DNA of 37,272 bases, taken from a virus. The DNA lies in the IMG/VR virus record IMGVR_UViG_3300017989_000230, positions 1 to 37,272 of that record. One strand, written 5' to 3'. The first letter of the stretch is position 1. Every line of letters starts with the position of its first letter. The notes beneath the pieces are model-generated. The model made no database searches and was not told where the DNA came from. It worked only from the letters and a program-made list of their open reading frames with translations. Shown here one piece after another: positions 7,723 to 17,700 of the stretch. Made by a program: the position numbers and the translations under genes.

Positions 7723-7755
7723 GGCCCGGGCCGCTACGGCGGCTCGGGCCTTTTT
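7723..7755 (+). terminator. Intrinsic terminator of the RNase HII island
   Basis: GGCCCG at 7723-7728 pairs with CGGGCC at 7745-7750, with further GC pairing inside around a CTA loop, followed by TTTTT at 7751-7755. It ends the plus-strand island just before the convergent minus-strand gene stops at 7760. On the minus strand no U tract follows, so it is directional. Confidence 0.85.
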
Positions 7756-7759
7756 CTTA

Positions 7760-7960
7760 CTACGAAGCTCGCAGCCGACGTAGCTCGTCACCGAACGCGG
7801 CCATCTTGACACGGACGAGGTGCATGGGGGATGCGACCTTCTCGGGCAGCTTCCCCGGAGGCGTGTGTGCCTCCCACTCCTTGGTCCTCTTGCGCCAGGT
7901 TGGATTGGTCTTCGACTTCCAGTGGAAGTAGCGCCGCTGCTTGTCGCTGACGAACGGCAT
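7760..7960 (-). CDS. Small basic phage protein (MPFVSDKQRR type), 66 aa
   Basis: The N-terminus MPFVSDKQRRYFHWKSKTNP resembles short phage proteins beginning with MPFVSxxQRR that are common near tail and head genes; their role is not known to me. It is rich in Lys, Arg and Trp. The ATG at 7960-7958 overlaps the ligase stop (TGATG); a GTG three bases earlier is a possible alternative. It is the last gene of the long minus-strand block and lies immediately behind the convergent terminator. Confidence 0.7.
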   Translation of the reverse strand: MPFVSDKQRRYFHWKSKTNPTWRKRTKEWEAHTPPGKLPEKVASPMHLVRVKMAAFGDELRRLRAS

Positions 7961-9519
7961 CACGCCTCCATCGGCTGGCGACCCTTATCGAGGTGCCACT
8001 CGCCTGTGAAGCGAGGCTTCGAGAGCCTCCCGCTCTTGAAGACCTTCTCGGCCGTGACCTTGGCTGCCCGTCCGATGAACCGTTCCGGGTGCTCGAGCAT
8101 CTCGGCCTTGAGCTGGTGGCTGAAGCCGGTGCCCACACGACCCACAGCAGGACCATCGGGAGTGGTGCTGTACTCGAAGCCCCCTGCCATCGGAGCGCGA
8201 GAGGGAGTGTCAGGCTTGTTCCTCTCCCGATAGATCTTCTTCACGTACACGTCGTGGTCATCGTCGAATTTGACCTTGGTAGGACGGCCACCCTCCAGAC
8301 CCCACGCTACGACACCCTCGGTGGTCAGTGGATGACGCCGGGCCTTGATGTCCTCGAACAGCTTCCTCTTCTCCTCCGGAGTTCGAGCGATCTCCGGAAT
8401 GCGTAGGTGCGGCATCGCCCGCTGGACCTTCTGCAGGACCTCCAGCTTCTTCTCGAATGGAGCATTGGTCATGTCCTGACCGCGGTAGCGGGCGACATCG
8501 AAGATGGTCTGCTGCAGCTTGGCACCGGCCTGCCTCTGCTTCTGTCGGCTCTTCCACACCGAGGAGTTTAGCATCCCGCCGATGTCCTGGGACTCGATGG
8601 CCTGCCCTTTCCCGTCGACAGCGATGGTCTCTCCACGCAGCACGATGTTGCCCAGGCCTGGCGGCACCTTCGTCTTCAGCATCTCGGGGATCTTGTGGGT
8701 GTGTTCGATGACCCCGCCCGGCCTCTCCGACTTCGGCTCTCGATAGGAGAACACGCGGGGGATCTTGTTGGCCTCGGTGGCCACCAGGTTGTGAGCGCCA
8801 TCGAGCTTCGGCATGAAGACGACGTTCTCGTCCTCGATGAGCTTCTCCACCCTGTCTGGCGCCTTCCGGGGCTTCACCTCTCGGTACGGAGGACGTCCGG
8901 TGGGCAAGCCCATCTTGCTCTGGTGCTTGGTCTTGTTATGAAGAGCCCAGACCACTCGGGGGTTGACGTTCTTCCCGATAGCGTTGTCCTTGCGGGCAGC
9001 CTCGATCTCCCTCTTGGTCAACCTGCGGAGCGCGAACTCCTCCGGGCCCCTCGAGGTGTACACGTTGAACCGGATCTTCCCCTCGAACGGCTTCCTCTTG
9101 TCGTCGACGTGGAAGACGTCAGCCTTCTCTCGAAGCGTGAGCTTCACCGGGCCGGCGCCGTACTGGCCCTTCGGAATCACTCCCTCCTGATCCATGTAGG
9201 CGAGGGTGTGGTCCGGCTGCTGAATGGCCAGACGGTAGCGACTCTCACCCGGCTTGGGCAGCTCGGCCTTGGGGATGGCGAACGAGTGGGCGATTCCGGT
9301 CCGTGGGTTGCCGAGCCGGAGGTCGAAGTGGGTCCTGGCCTTCTCCGCATCGTGCTTCTGGATAGAGATCTCCCACTGCTGTGGTCGATTCACCTTCTGC
9401 ACCTTGCGGGTCTTCTTCGGGTCGGGGATCCCGGGAGCGAACTCGCCTGTCGCGGACTCGAGGGTCTGCTGCTTGGCCTCCTTGAGGAGACCGAATACCC
9501 GTCGAGTCCGCTCGTTCAC
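7960..9519 (-). CDS. LigD-like 3'-phosphoesterase fused to ATP-dependent DNA ligase
   Basis: The product (519 aa, GTG start overlapping the upstream TGA) joins two DNA-repair domains. Residues 50-165 match the 3'-phosphoesterase domain of bacterial LigD: His56, HFDLRL at 64-69 (His64, Asp66, Arg68), DHTLAY with His104, and EGVIPKGQYGAG at 112-123. From about 230 follows an ATP-dependent ligase: motif I MPKLDGAH (Lys238), a GETIAVD strand, TTEGVVAW as motif IV, VKKIY as motif V, and a C-terminal OB-like region. The N-terminus has LLKEAKQQ, the K-x-A type seen in virion proteins here. No Ku or polymerase domain is visible. The gene sits between tail/virion genes, so packaging into the virion or late nick repair is possible. 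Function is well supported; location of action is not. Confidence 0.88.
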   Translation of the reverse strand: MNERTRRVFGLLKEAKQQTLESATGEFAPGIPDPKKTRKVQKVNRPQQWEISIQKHDAEKARTHFDLRLGNPRTGIAHSFAIPKAELPKPGESRYRLAIQQPDHTLAYMDQEGVIPKGQYGAGPVKLTLREKADVFHVDDKRKPFEGKIRFNVYTSRGPEEFALRRLTKREIEAARKDNAIGKNVNPRVVWALHNKTKHQSKMGLPTGRPPYREVKPRKAPDRVEKLIEDENVVFMPKLDGAHNLVATEANKIPRVFSYREPKSERPGGVIEHTHKIPEMLKTKVPPGLGNIVLRGETIAVDGKGQAIESQDIGGMLNSSVWKSRQKQRQAGAKLQQTIFDVARYRGQDMTNAPFEKKLEVLQKVQRAMPHLRIPEIARTPEEKRKLFEDIKARRHPLTTEGVVAWGLEGGRPTKVKFDDDHDVYVKKIYRERNKPDTPSRAPMAGGFEYSTTPDGPAVGRVGTGFSHQLKAEMLEHPERFIGRAAKVTAEKVFKSGRLSKPRFTGEWHLDKGRQPMEA

Positions 9520-10088
9520 CTACTCATCCGCTCGTCCAGCAGCTCGAGTGCCCGGTTGACGACGAGCTCGTGGGTGTGCGGCAGGTCGCCATAGCCGTAG
9601 AGCTCGATGTTCCACGAGGGGTAGGCCGGGATGTCCTTCCCTCTCCTGGTGAAGTCCTCTACGTCGATCCAGGATGGCGTGGCCATCGGGGTGAAGCCCA
9701 CCTCGAGCCGGTCGGTGCGGCCCTCGAGGAGCTCCCAGTAGACCTGCCTGATGATCTCGCCCATCTTCTCCGGGAAGCCCACGGCCAGGTCCTTGGGGAA
9801 GAGGTGGATGATGAGGATACCGTCCTTGACCGCGGCCTCGAAGTAGTAGTTCCCCTTCTCGCCCACCACGAACTCGACGGCCTTCATCCGCGACATCTGC
9901 TCAGCGGGCTTCACTCCCGAGACCTGCAGCGTGACCGTGCCGTCCTCCCCGACTTGGGCGCGGTCGTCCACCTCGTTCTCCAGGGCCGGGAGCATCCCCG
10001 AGCCGAGGATCTCCCGAGCCAGGGCCTCCTTGCCCTGCTGCACCCACTCGAACGGGGGTGCCTCCGTCTTTCCCACCTTCTTCGTCAT
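9516..10088 (-). CDS. Virion-block protein of unknown function, 190 aa
   Basis: Not recognised. The protein looks like a compact alpha/beta domain: strands such as AVEFVVGEKGNYYFEAAVKD and GILIIHLF, a central helix KMGEIIRQVYWELLEG, and a C-terminal helix containing HTHELVVNRALELLDE. The ATG overlaps the previous stop (ATGA) and its own stop overlaps the ligase GTG. Size and position downstream of the spike gene would fit a baseplate or tail-completion protein, but no family evidence is visible. Confidence 0.78.
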   Translation of the reverse strand: MTKKVGKTEAPPFEWVQQGKEALAREILGSGMLPALENEVDDRAQVGEDGTVTLQVSGVKPAEQMSRMKAVEFVVGEKGNYYFEAAVKDGILIIHLFPKDLAVGFPEKMGEIIRQVYWELLEGRTDRLEVGFTPMATPSWIDVEDFTRRGKDIPAYPSWNIELYGYGDLPHTHELVVNRALELLDERMSR

Positions 10089-10963
10089 GCCGACCCCTTA
10101 CCTTTCCCGTCTCCGAGCTTCTTGCCGGAGCCGCTGAACTGACCGTCGGGAGCCAGGTCCTGGATGGACACCGGACCCTCCGACCGTCTCTCCATCGAGA
10201 ACTTCCTGAACTCGTCGAGGACCTCCTTGAGCGCGACGTCGCTCTGGCTGAGTCGCTCGTCCGTCGCCAGCAGCGTTCGCGTCAGGGAGTTGTGCATCCT
10301 GACAGCGCTCTCGCTGCAAGGCATCTGATTGACCTCCAGCAGACGCATATAGATCATCTGCTGGGCGTGCTTGATGGCCTGCTTGGACTCGATTACTTGC
10401 CGGATACCCGTCCGGTGTAGGGCCAGGGCTGGACCCACCCGAAGGATCGACATCCGGTTCTTTCCCTCGGCTGCATTCGTAGAGCCACCGAATACGACCG
10501 CCCACTCCTCCGGCGTCAGGATGTCTGTGTTGTAGAAGAAGTGCTTGTAGATCGAGACCATCCTCTCGGTGAGGACAGTGCGGAATCTCTGATTCAACCG
10601 GCTGGAGATGTACTGCGGGTTGAAGCGGCCCAGCAGCAGCTTCTCGATCTTGTCCCGCATCCACGGGTCAAAGAGGATTCGCTCCTGCATCAACTTCACT
10701 GACGAGTCCGGGTGGTGCATCGCGTAGATCTTGTGCGACTTCTGGAATTCGACGCTCGGGCCGTGACTGCGATCCCGAGGGCGGTAGTCACTCGGCATGT
10801 CCGAGTTGACCTCCACCTTCAGCTCCCGGAAGTAGGTCTTGTCCGGCTCATCGAGCATGTGCTGGGCCAGGGCTGCGAAGACCCAGCTCTCCTCCTGGCA
10901 CTCGGGTGTCCCCAGCGACAGGAGGTACTTGATGAAGAAGTGTGCCGGATGCTTGTACTGCAT
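10085..10963 (-). CDS. Virion-block protein of unknown function, 292 aa
   Basis: Not recognised. The protein is mainly helical; it begins MQYKHPAHFFIKYLLSLGTP and contains SILRVGPALALHRTGIRQVI near the middle. The C-terminus is Gly/Lys-rich and low complexity (SGSGKKLGDGKGKGSA). No membrane segment is certain. It starts 10 bases after the 701-aa gene and ends overlapping the next gene as ATGA, so it belongs to the same transcription unit as the spike. A tail or baseplate role is a guess from position. Confidence 0.8.
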   Translation of the reverse strand: MQYKHPAHFFIKYLLSLGTPECQEESWVFAALAQHMLDEPDKTYFRELKVEVNSDMPSDYRPRDRSHGPSVEFQKSHKIYAMHHPDSSVKLMQERILFDPWMRDKIEKLLLGRFNPQYISSRLNQRFRTVLTERMVSIYKHFFYNTDILTPEEWAVVFGGSTNAAEGKNRMSILRVGPALALHRTGIRQVIESKQAIKHAQQMIYMRLLEVNQMPCSESAVRMHNSLTRTLLATDERLSQSDVALKEVLDEFRKFSMERRSEGPVSIQDLAPDGQFSGSGKKLGDGKGKGSA

Positions 10964-10973
10964 TCGGACCGTC

Positions 10974-13079
10974 CTACGCGGACGCTGCGCTCGCCATGTA
11001 GCCGCCGGCCATCGCCTTCATCGCGAGGAGGACCTCCTCCATGAAGTGCATGGCCTTCTCCAGAGCCCCCACCGGCATCGGCATCCCGAGACGAGCCCCG
11101 AGCAGCAGCTCGGCGATCCGCTTCTGGGTCGCCTCGAACTGCGGAAGCGACTCGGCGAAGAGGTACATGTTCTCCGGGGTGATGAAGTTGAGGGACAGCA
11201 GGCTGTCCACCGTCGCCCCGTCGGGGATGGTGGCTGCCTCTTTGAGCAGGAGCTGCTTCATGTTGGGCATCTCACCGAGCGCAATCGCGGCGTCGTGCCT
11301 CGACTGGGCCAGCTTCTGCTCGTAGGTGCTGATGGGCCTCGTGGCGTAGGCCACCCCACCCCCGTAGCGCCTGGCGTAGGCCAGCTTTTCCCTGGCCACC
11401 TCCGGGCTGACGCCGGCGAGGGCCAGGATGAACTCGGCCTGGGCCGGGCTGACGAATGCCCTCTTCTCCTCGGGGACGTGCTGGACCATGATGCCATCCA
11501 GGCTCACGGCGCCGGCACGGTCGTAGGCGATCTTGGTGTGACCGACGAGCCACTGATCCGACTTCACCATCGGCATCATCTGCGGCTCGTCCTGCAGCGC
11601 TACCTTCTCCTCCGGCAGACGCATGAACCGGAACGTGGTCGGCACGGCGTAGTGGATCGTGTCCCCGACGTGGCCCACCTTCTCCACGCTGAGCAGGCCC
11701 GGGCCCGGGGTGATGTCGACCTTGCGCCCGTAGTCGTCCTCACCGTGGTAGGTCGGCACCGTGATGCCTCCCTGGGACACCGTCGTGACGCAGGCGATCT
11801 TCACGGGAATGGTCGCCCGGATACCTCCTCGGTCGTCCGCGAAGAGGAACGTGCCGAGGTCTCCTCCCTCCGGCTGGTCAGTGCCGAGGATGTGGGCCAG
11901 CTTGCTCTGCTCGAGCTTCCTTCCGGCGATCTTCTCCTGCAGTGCCATCTGCTGGCCGTTGGTGAAGAGGGTGAGCGGCAGCTCGTTCATGTCGAGGTCC
12001 ACCACCTTGGGGAAGACGACGCCAGCGTAGGAGGCGTTGCCCACCTTGCTCATCGTGGCGAACTCGCAGTAGTGCTCGGCGACCTCCGCCGGCTCGACAT
12101 CGGTACCCTTCCAGGCAGGGACGTCGGTGACGAGGGTGACCACCCCGTCGGCCGCCAGCTTCTCCACCACCCCCTCACCCAGCATCTGCCGAGCCTCCTC
12201 GACGCTGAGCACGCTCTCCTCCTGGTCGAAGAACTCGTGGTGAGCGATCTTCATCAAGACGTTACCGTCCACACGCTGCTCGAGCTGGACGACGTTGGGG
12301 GTGACCGCCGCCTTCAGCGTGGCTTCACGCGCAGACGCATCCTTCTCGGACCAAACGGCCGCTTCGCCGAGGACGTCGAGGGCCGAGGTGAAGTAGGGAT
12401 TCTGGAGGGCCGCGACCTTGACCGAGGGCTCGAGGAGGCCGGCGCGGATGCGCTCGAGGTCCTGATGACGTACCGTACTCGCGACCTTCCGCAGCGTGAG
12501 CATCCCATCGAACTGCGCTCCCTTCTCGATGAGGTGGTCCCACAGCTGCTCGAGCTGGACCGACCCCAGCTTGCCGATGTCCTGGACACCCACTCCGGTT
12601 CCGATGCCCTGCATCCCGTGACGGAAGTTCACCGGCGGGAAGAGGTTGTTGATGAGCGAGGGCGACGCCGGCGCACTCCGGACCGCGTCGAACATCTCCG
12701 GCCGGAACATGGCCGTGTTGAAGCGGTCCTCGGTCAGCGGCTGCACTTCACCACCGTACAGGAAGACGTCGAAGGGCTCGAGCATCGACCCCTTGATGAT
12801 GACCGGGATGCGGGCGTAATTGATCTGGCCGCCCTGCAGCGCCTCGACCTCCGTCCGGGCCGTCCGGTTGGCCACGATGGCCGCACCCAGACCGAACCCT
12901 CGCTCGGGATCCACGCGGTCGATGCGGATCTCCACCGAGTACTTGTCGAGGAACGGGATGTGCCGGTAGAGCTCGGTCGTGACCTCGCGCCCCCACTTCT
13001 CGGGGTCGTCGCTGAGCCGAGCGACGGCCGCGGCCTTCTCGAACTGCAGCGGCTGGTCAACGAAGAGAGGGGTATCCAT
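10974..13079 (-). CDS. Large virion-block protein of unknown function, 701 aa
   Basis: I do not recognise a family. It starts at an ATG with AGGAGGT five bases upstream, the strongest ribosome site in the block, suggesting high expression. The N-terminal half has ordered strands (YSVEIRIDRVDPERGFGLGA, then IPVIIKGSMLEPFDVFLYGG) and a TEDRFNTAMFRPEMFD segment. Several K-x-A motifs appear (FEKAAAV, LRKVAST, LLKEAAT, TKIAYD). The C-terminus is Ala/Met-rich and helical (EEVLLAMKAMAGGYMASAAS). Position after the spike and its size fit a tail or baseplate wedge component, but this is inference. Confidence 0.82.
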   Translation of the reverse strand: MDTPLFVDQPLQFEKAAAVARLSDDPEKWGREVTTELYRHIPFLDKYSVEIRIDRVDPERGFGLGAAIVANRTARTEVEALQGGQINYARIPVIIKGSMLEPFDVFLYGGEVQPLTEDRFNTAMFRPEMFDAVRSAPASPSLINNLFPPVNFRHGMQGIGTGVGVQDIGKLGSVQLEQLWDHLIEKGAQFDGMLTLRKVASTVRHQDLERIRAGLLEPSVKVAALQNPYFTSALDVLGEAAVWSEKDASAREATLKAAVTPNVVQLEQRVDGNVLMKIAHHEFFDQEESVLSVEEARQMLGEGVVEKLAADGVVTLVTDVPAWKGTDVEPAEVAEHYCEFATMSKVGNASYAGVVFPKVVDLDMNELPLTLFTNGQQMALQEKIAGRKLEQSKLAHILGTDQPEGGDLGTFLFADDRGGIRATIPVKIACVTTVSQGGITVPTYHGEDDYGRKVDITPGPGLLSVEKVGHVGDTIHYAVPTTFRFMRLPEEKVALQDEPQMMPMVKSDQWLVGHTKIAYDRAGAVSLDGIMVQHVPEEKRAFVSPAQAEFILALAGVSPEVAREKLAYARRYGGGVAYATRPISTYEQKLAQSRHDAAIALGEMPNMKQLLLKEAATIPDGATVDSLLSLNFITPENMYLFAESLPQFEATQKRIAELLLGARLGMPMPVGALEKAMHFMEEVLLAMKAMAGGYMASAASA

Positions 13080-13088
13080 CAGGACCTC

Positions 13089-14285
13089 CTATGGGGCGGG
13101 CTTGGCCTTGAGGACGGCCGAGTACGTGTTCGGGAGGAGAGGAACGACTGGCGGGACCTTGCCTGCCAGCGTGAGCGGGGTGATGGGAGGACCGGCCTCA
13201 GTGTGCGTGTGGGCCCAGGTCATCACCCAGTCCGAGAACGCCTTGAGCAGAACCGAATCCACCTGCTGACTCCCCGCGGTTACTTTCACGTCCGTCTTGA
13301 ACTCCACGGATCCACCAGAGACTTTAGCGCCGTCCTTGGTGGAAATCAATAGAGAGCCCACGTCGATGGTGAGCTTGCCGTCCTTCGCCTCGAGCAGCAT
13401 GTCCGCCGAGGAACGGTGCGTGATGCTGCCATCCTCGGTGGTTACGACGATGTCGCCTCCCCTCGAGGTGAGTGCGATCTGCTCAGCGACGGTGAGTGAG
13501 AACGCGCCCTCGAACGTGACGTCGACGTTGCCGTCCTTTCCGAAGACGTAGGTGACGACCTCGGCGAAGCCGTCAGCCGGGTTGTAGATTCGGAACTTGA
13601 TCGCTGGTCGGTCGGAGGTGTTGTCCTCGCTCGGGACCACGCCTCCGGCGTTGAGCAGGTTGGCGGGATCCCCGTCCACCGAGTTGGACATCTCGAGGGA
13701 GACCATCACCTTGTCGTCGTCGGAGAACTCCTTCACCCCAAGGGCGAAGTTGATGGGTGCGCGACCGTCCTTGTCGTCGGCGCTCCGAGCCACGCTCCAC
13801 TCCCAGGCTCCTCCGAACGTCTGCATCCGATAGCTCTCGCAGAGATCTCGGATGAGGTTGTTGACCGGGATGTAGAAGCGTCGGGCGATGGGAGTGGCGG
13901 CCACCTCGACGATGCCTCCCCTCCTCACCCACACGTAGTTGCCGTCCCGGCCGTCCATGATCATGTCGCCCGGCTCGAGAGCTCGGCGGAAGCCTCTGGA
14001 TCCTCCGCTCTGGTCGAGGCTGGGAGGAGAGAACCACCCGAGGACGAACATCGGACCATAGTCCGCGGGCTGGGCGACCCAGCACACGGCTCCGGGTTCG
14101 GGCAGGAAGTGGATTCCCGATCCGGTGGGGGCGTGGAGGTAGGGTACATTGAACGGGATGTCGAACCAGCGCTTGTAGCTGTCCTCCGTCATCACCGTGA
14201 CGGTGAAGTCGCCGGCGTTCACGTCGGCAATCCGAGCCTGTTGCACGGAGACCGGCTTGAACTTGTCTCGCGCTGGCTGCGACAT
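13089..14285 (-). CDS. Baseplate/tail spike protein, gp5/GpV-like OB fold
   Basis: The 398-aa product resembles central spike proteins that puncture the host envelope. Residues 15-95 fit the N-terminal OB fold of the gp5/GpV/VgrG superfamily (QARIADVNAGDFTVTVM, then PEPGAVCWVAQPADYGPMFV). The middle has short turn-rich strands (DIVVTTEDGSITHRSSADML, KLTIDVGSLLISTKDG) typical of a trimeric beta-helix spike. Near the C-terminus lies WAHTHTEAGPP, comparable to His-containing tips that bind iron in spike proteins. It starts three bases after the upstream stop and is followed by the 701-aa gene. Together with the portal and terminase it indicates a tailed phage, probably with a contractile or baseplate-bearing tail. 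Confidence 0.75.
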   Translation of the reverse strand: MSQPARDKFKPVSVQQARIADVNAGDFTVTVMTEDSYKRWFDIPFNVPYLHAPTGSGIHFLPEPGAVCWVAQPADYGPMFVLGWFSPPSLDQSGGSRGFRRALEPGDMIMDGRDGNYVWVRRGGIVEVAATPIARRFYIPVNNLIRDLCESYRMQTFGGAWEWSVARSADDKDGRAPINFALGVKEFSDDDKVMVSLEMSNSVDGDPANLLNAGGVVPSEDNTSDRPAIKFRIYNPADGFAEVVTYVFGKDGNVDVTFEGAFSLTVAEQIALTSRGGDIVVTTEDGSITHRSSADMLLEAKDGKLTIDVGSLLISTKDGAKVSGGSVEFKTDVKVTAGSQQVDSVLLKAFSDWVMTWAHTHTEAGPPITPLTLAGKVPPVVPLLPNTYSAVLKAKPAP

Positions 14286-14288
14286 CCG

Positions 14289-14720
14289 CTACCCGTAGGA
14301 GGGCATCTGCGGCTGGGCCGGCTGCTGCGGAGCCTGGGGACTGCCGCCCAGCACGCGCCGCCCGACTCGCCACGCGCCGTAGCCGACGGCGACCGGAGCC
14401 ACCGCCCTGGTCACGCCTGCCTGGTGCAGTGCCCTGACACCACCCAGAACTCCTCGACCGCCAGCGGCTCCTCGCTGGAAGACCTCCCGGCCAGCCTGCA
14501 GAGCCTGCCCAGGGCTGCGAGCCATGTACGCGAGCTCGCCTGCACCCTGCCGAAGGTACTTGCCGGCCCCCGAGGCGAGCTGACCCAGAGACTTCCCGGC
14601 AACGACGCCCTTCAGGGCCTTGGCAGCTCCCAGCAGACCGGAGACGACACCCGCCTCCTTCTGGATGGTCTGCAGCTCGTCGTAGAACGCCTGCATCCTG
14701 ACCTGGTCGAGGTTCTCCAT
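14289..14720 (-). CDS. Small Gly/Ala-rich virion-block protein, 143 aa
   Basis: Unknown function. The N-terminus is helical and carries TIQKEAGVVSGLLG, followed by Gly/Ala-rich segments (ALKGVVAGKSLGQLASGAGK, AVAPVAVGYGAWRVGRRVLG) that could insert in a membrane, and a Pro/Gln tail. The ATG overlaps the stop of the RNA polymerase gene (TGATG), so the two are probably translated in a coupled way. Similar small proteins follow or precede other large virion genes here (22074-22412, 24346-25131). If the polymerase is a virion protein, this partner might help hold or eject it; that is speculation. Confidence 0.78.
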   Translation of the reverse strand: MENLDQVRMQAFYDELQTIQKEAGVVSGLLGAAKALKGVVAGKSLGQLASGAGKYLRQGAGELAYMARSPGQALQAGREVFQRGAAGGRGVLGGVRALHQAGVTRAVAPVAVGYGAWRVGRRVLGGSPQAPQQPAQPQMPSYG

Positions 14721-17700
14721 CAGTACGCTCCTGGCACCGCGGTGGGGTGCGGCTTGCCGAACTCAGCCCCGTAGACGATTCCTGGGATGGGGTGGATGCC
14801 GTGGATGTCGGACTGCCACCCCATTGCGGCCGCGTCGAGGACCGTGCTCTTGAGGTTCTGGTACTGCATCCGGGCCATCCAGTCCTCCTGCATGGAGAGC
14901 GGCACCTGTCGGATGCCCTGGAGGATGGGCCGGTGCATCACCGGCTTCTGGCCCTTGCCGACCTTCCTGTTGAACGCGGCCACCTGTGACGTCCTGGAGA
15001 TGTCTCCATGCACGAGGCCATCGTTGTCGCCCGGATCCTCCACCTTGCTCAGGTTGGTGAGACCTCGGACAACCACCTCGACGTTGCGGCGCTTGACACC
15101 CTGCTTGGCGTAGGCGTTCTCGAGCTCGCTGGAGAGGTAGTTCTGCGTCGTGGCGATGTTGGTCTTGTCCAACAGGTCATGTGGGTTGATCGGTCCCGAG
15201 CACAGCGGGTCGCCCTTCTTCACCTTCTGGCCGACCTTGAACCTGAACTCCCGGCCTGGAGGGACGTAGTGGCGCTCGCCGTTGATGAAGACGGACCAGC
15301 CACCGGCCGGGTCCTTGGCCACCCGCTGGACCACTCCGTTGGTCGAGGAGAGAGTGGCTGCACCCGGAAGCGTCTTCGGCATGTAGAGCAGCTGACCCAC
15401 TCGCTGGAACTGGCTCATCTGCTTGCCGACCCTGGCAGCGACTCCTCCGTGGTGGAACGTGTCGAGAGCCATCTGCGTTCCTGGCTCACCGATGGCCTGA
15501 GAGGAGATGACCCCGACGTTGGTCCCGGTCTCGTGCAGCTTGCCCTTCTCGTTCAGCCCGTAGCACTTCGCGCACATACCCTCTCCGTGCTCACACTTCA
15601 GGGGGGATCGAACGACGACGCGCTTCACGTTGTTGCTGCGGAGCTGACCGAGGACCTCTGGGGTGATCAGCGTGCCCTTCGGCAGGGTTCGGTTGCGCAG
15701 TTTCACCGACTTGGAGAGGAACCGGTCAGCGATGTCCCTCGAGCCGACGTCCATCAGGATGCCCTGCCCGGTGCCGCAGTCCTCTCCGGTGATGACCTGG
15801 TCCATCGTCGTGTTGACGATGTCCTTCGTGAGCGTGCCCGGCTCCTGCGTTCCCTTGGTCTTGCGGACCATGCCCATGCGGACGCCGTGCATCTTGGTCC
15901 AGAACTGAGCGGTGTCGAGCCCTTCCGAGTAGGACTTCTTGATCGGAACGGGCACCGTCCTCCCCTGGCTGTCCTTCACCAGCATCGGAGCGACGGCGAT
16001 CTGGCGGAACTGGTCCCAGTCACCTCGAGCTCCGGACTCCACCCACTTGTACATCCGGTTCCCGGAGGCCGAGAACTTCGGCTGCTCTACACGGTCGAGC
16101 TGCTCGGTGGCCTTGGTATAGACATCCACCAGCTTCGCGTCTCTCTCCTCCGGGCTCTTGACGGTGCGGCGGATGGCAGTTGCCTGCTTGTCCGCGGCGG
16201 AGAGGATCGCATCTCTCGTCGACTTGTCCGCCCTGAAGTCCTGGAGACTCATCGAAGCTGCGTCTTCGTAGGACCAGCGGTTTCCCATACGAAGCAGCTT
16301 GGTAGCCGTGGTTCCGTAGTCGTTCTTCGCCTTCTGTCCAGTCACCTGGAGCACGGTCTTGAGCTGACCCTTGTCCATCCGGAACTTGGGGTCGTGGAGG
16401 ATCTTCTCCTTCATCCCCGTGGCTTCCGGCACGGCCTGGGCGAGCAGGATTCTACCCGCCGTTGTGGCGTTGCCTCCCACGTTGATGACCTCGTTGATTC
16501 CGACCTTGTCTTTGGCCGCAGCCCTCGCGGCTTCCTCGACGGTCTTGAACTTCTGACCGGTGCCCTTCCCCCACTCGCTCAGGTTGTAGAGACCGATCTG
16601 GGCCTCGTGCCCCGGTACCCCCATCACCTTCCCGGTCGCGGGAGAGAAGAGATTGTTCGAGGGGAACATCTTCCTGGCCTCGTCGACAGCCTCGTGAGTC
16701 ACTGGCACGAACGCGGCCATCGTGTCGCCGTCGAAGTCAGCGTTGTAGCCGCCGGTGACGAGAGGGTGGATCTGGATGGCCTGCCCGCCGACGATCTTCG
16801 GCTTGAATGCCTGCACCCCGAACTTGTGGAGGACTGGGTCACGCTTCATCAACAGCGGCCGCTCGTCCACCACCTTGTCGAGCACCTTCCTCACGACAGG
16901 GTGGTTCTCCTTGATCCGTCGCTGAGCCTCACCGGGCGTGTAGCCGTGGGTCTGCACGAGCTCGCGGACGATGAACGGCTTGTACATCTCCCGGGCCATC
17001 TTGAACGGCAGCCCCACCTCATCGAAGCCGAGGTTGGGCTCGGGGATGATGGTGGAACGACCGGAGAGGTCCTGGCGCTTGGCCGTCAGCCGTTTCTGGA
17101 AGTAGCCCTCCTTCGGCGCCGCACCGGCGATGATGTGCATCAGGCCCTTGGGCTTCTTCGGCTCGGGACGAGGGTTGAACCCCTGCAGCGCCTTCAGTCC
17201 ATCGTAGAGCTCCCACTGCAGAGGCAGACGGTCCTCTGGAGGCAGCGCTGGGTCGAACTCCTTGAGCTTCTCGTTGGTGAGCGCCAGGTCCTTGTAGAAC
17301 TCGTTGGAGTCCTCGTACCGCAGGCTGCCAGTCGGAAGCTGGCGCACAGGGCGCATCTTCGGGGGGAGCACCGGCAGGTGCCTCATCGTGTAGGCTTCGG
17401 CCGGCTTCATTCCCGTCTTGTTGAGCGCCTGCAGCATCTTCATCTTCCGGTTGGCCCGGTTGAGGAGTGCGCCGCTCAGGTTAGGCAGCCTCTTCTGGAG
17501 GTCGGACATCTCCTTCTTCACATCGACCTGCGAGAGCATCCCGACGATGGCTTCTGGTCCGGTCTTCCCTCCGATCTGCTGGGTCCCGCGCATCACCGAG
17601 TTGAAGTCCTGCTTCCTCATGCCCGTGAGCGAGAGGATGGCCGGCTCAAACGTCGGGTTGGGCATCCGATCAGCGAGCGTGATGTGTGACCACTTCTCTC

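Noticed and set aside
10839-13352. 837-aa open frame on the plus strand opposite the 701-aa and spike genes
   Set aside because: The minus-strand genes have strong ribosome sites and coupled junctions; the plus-strand frame crosses gene borders and has mirror-frame composition.
15008-17689. 893-aa open frame on the plus strand opposite the RNA polymerase gene
   Set aside because: It is antisense to conserved polymerase motifs, consists mainly of Leu, Arg, Val, Glu and Asp as expected for a mirror frame of GC-rich codons, and has no ribosome site or recognisable domain.
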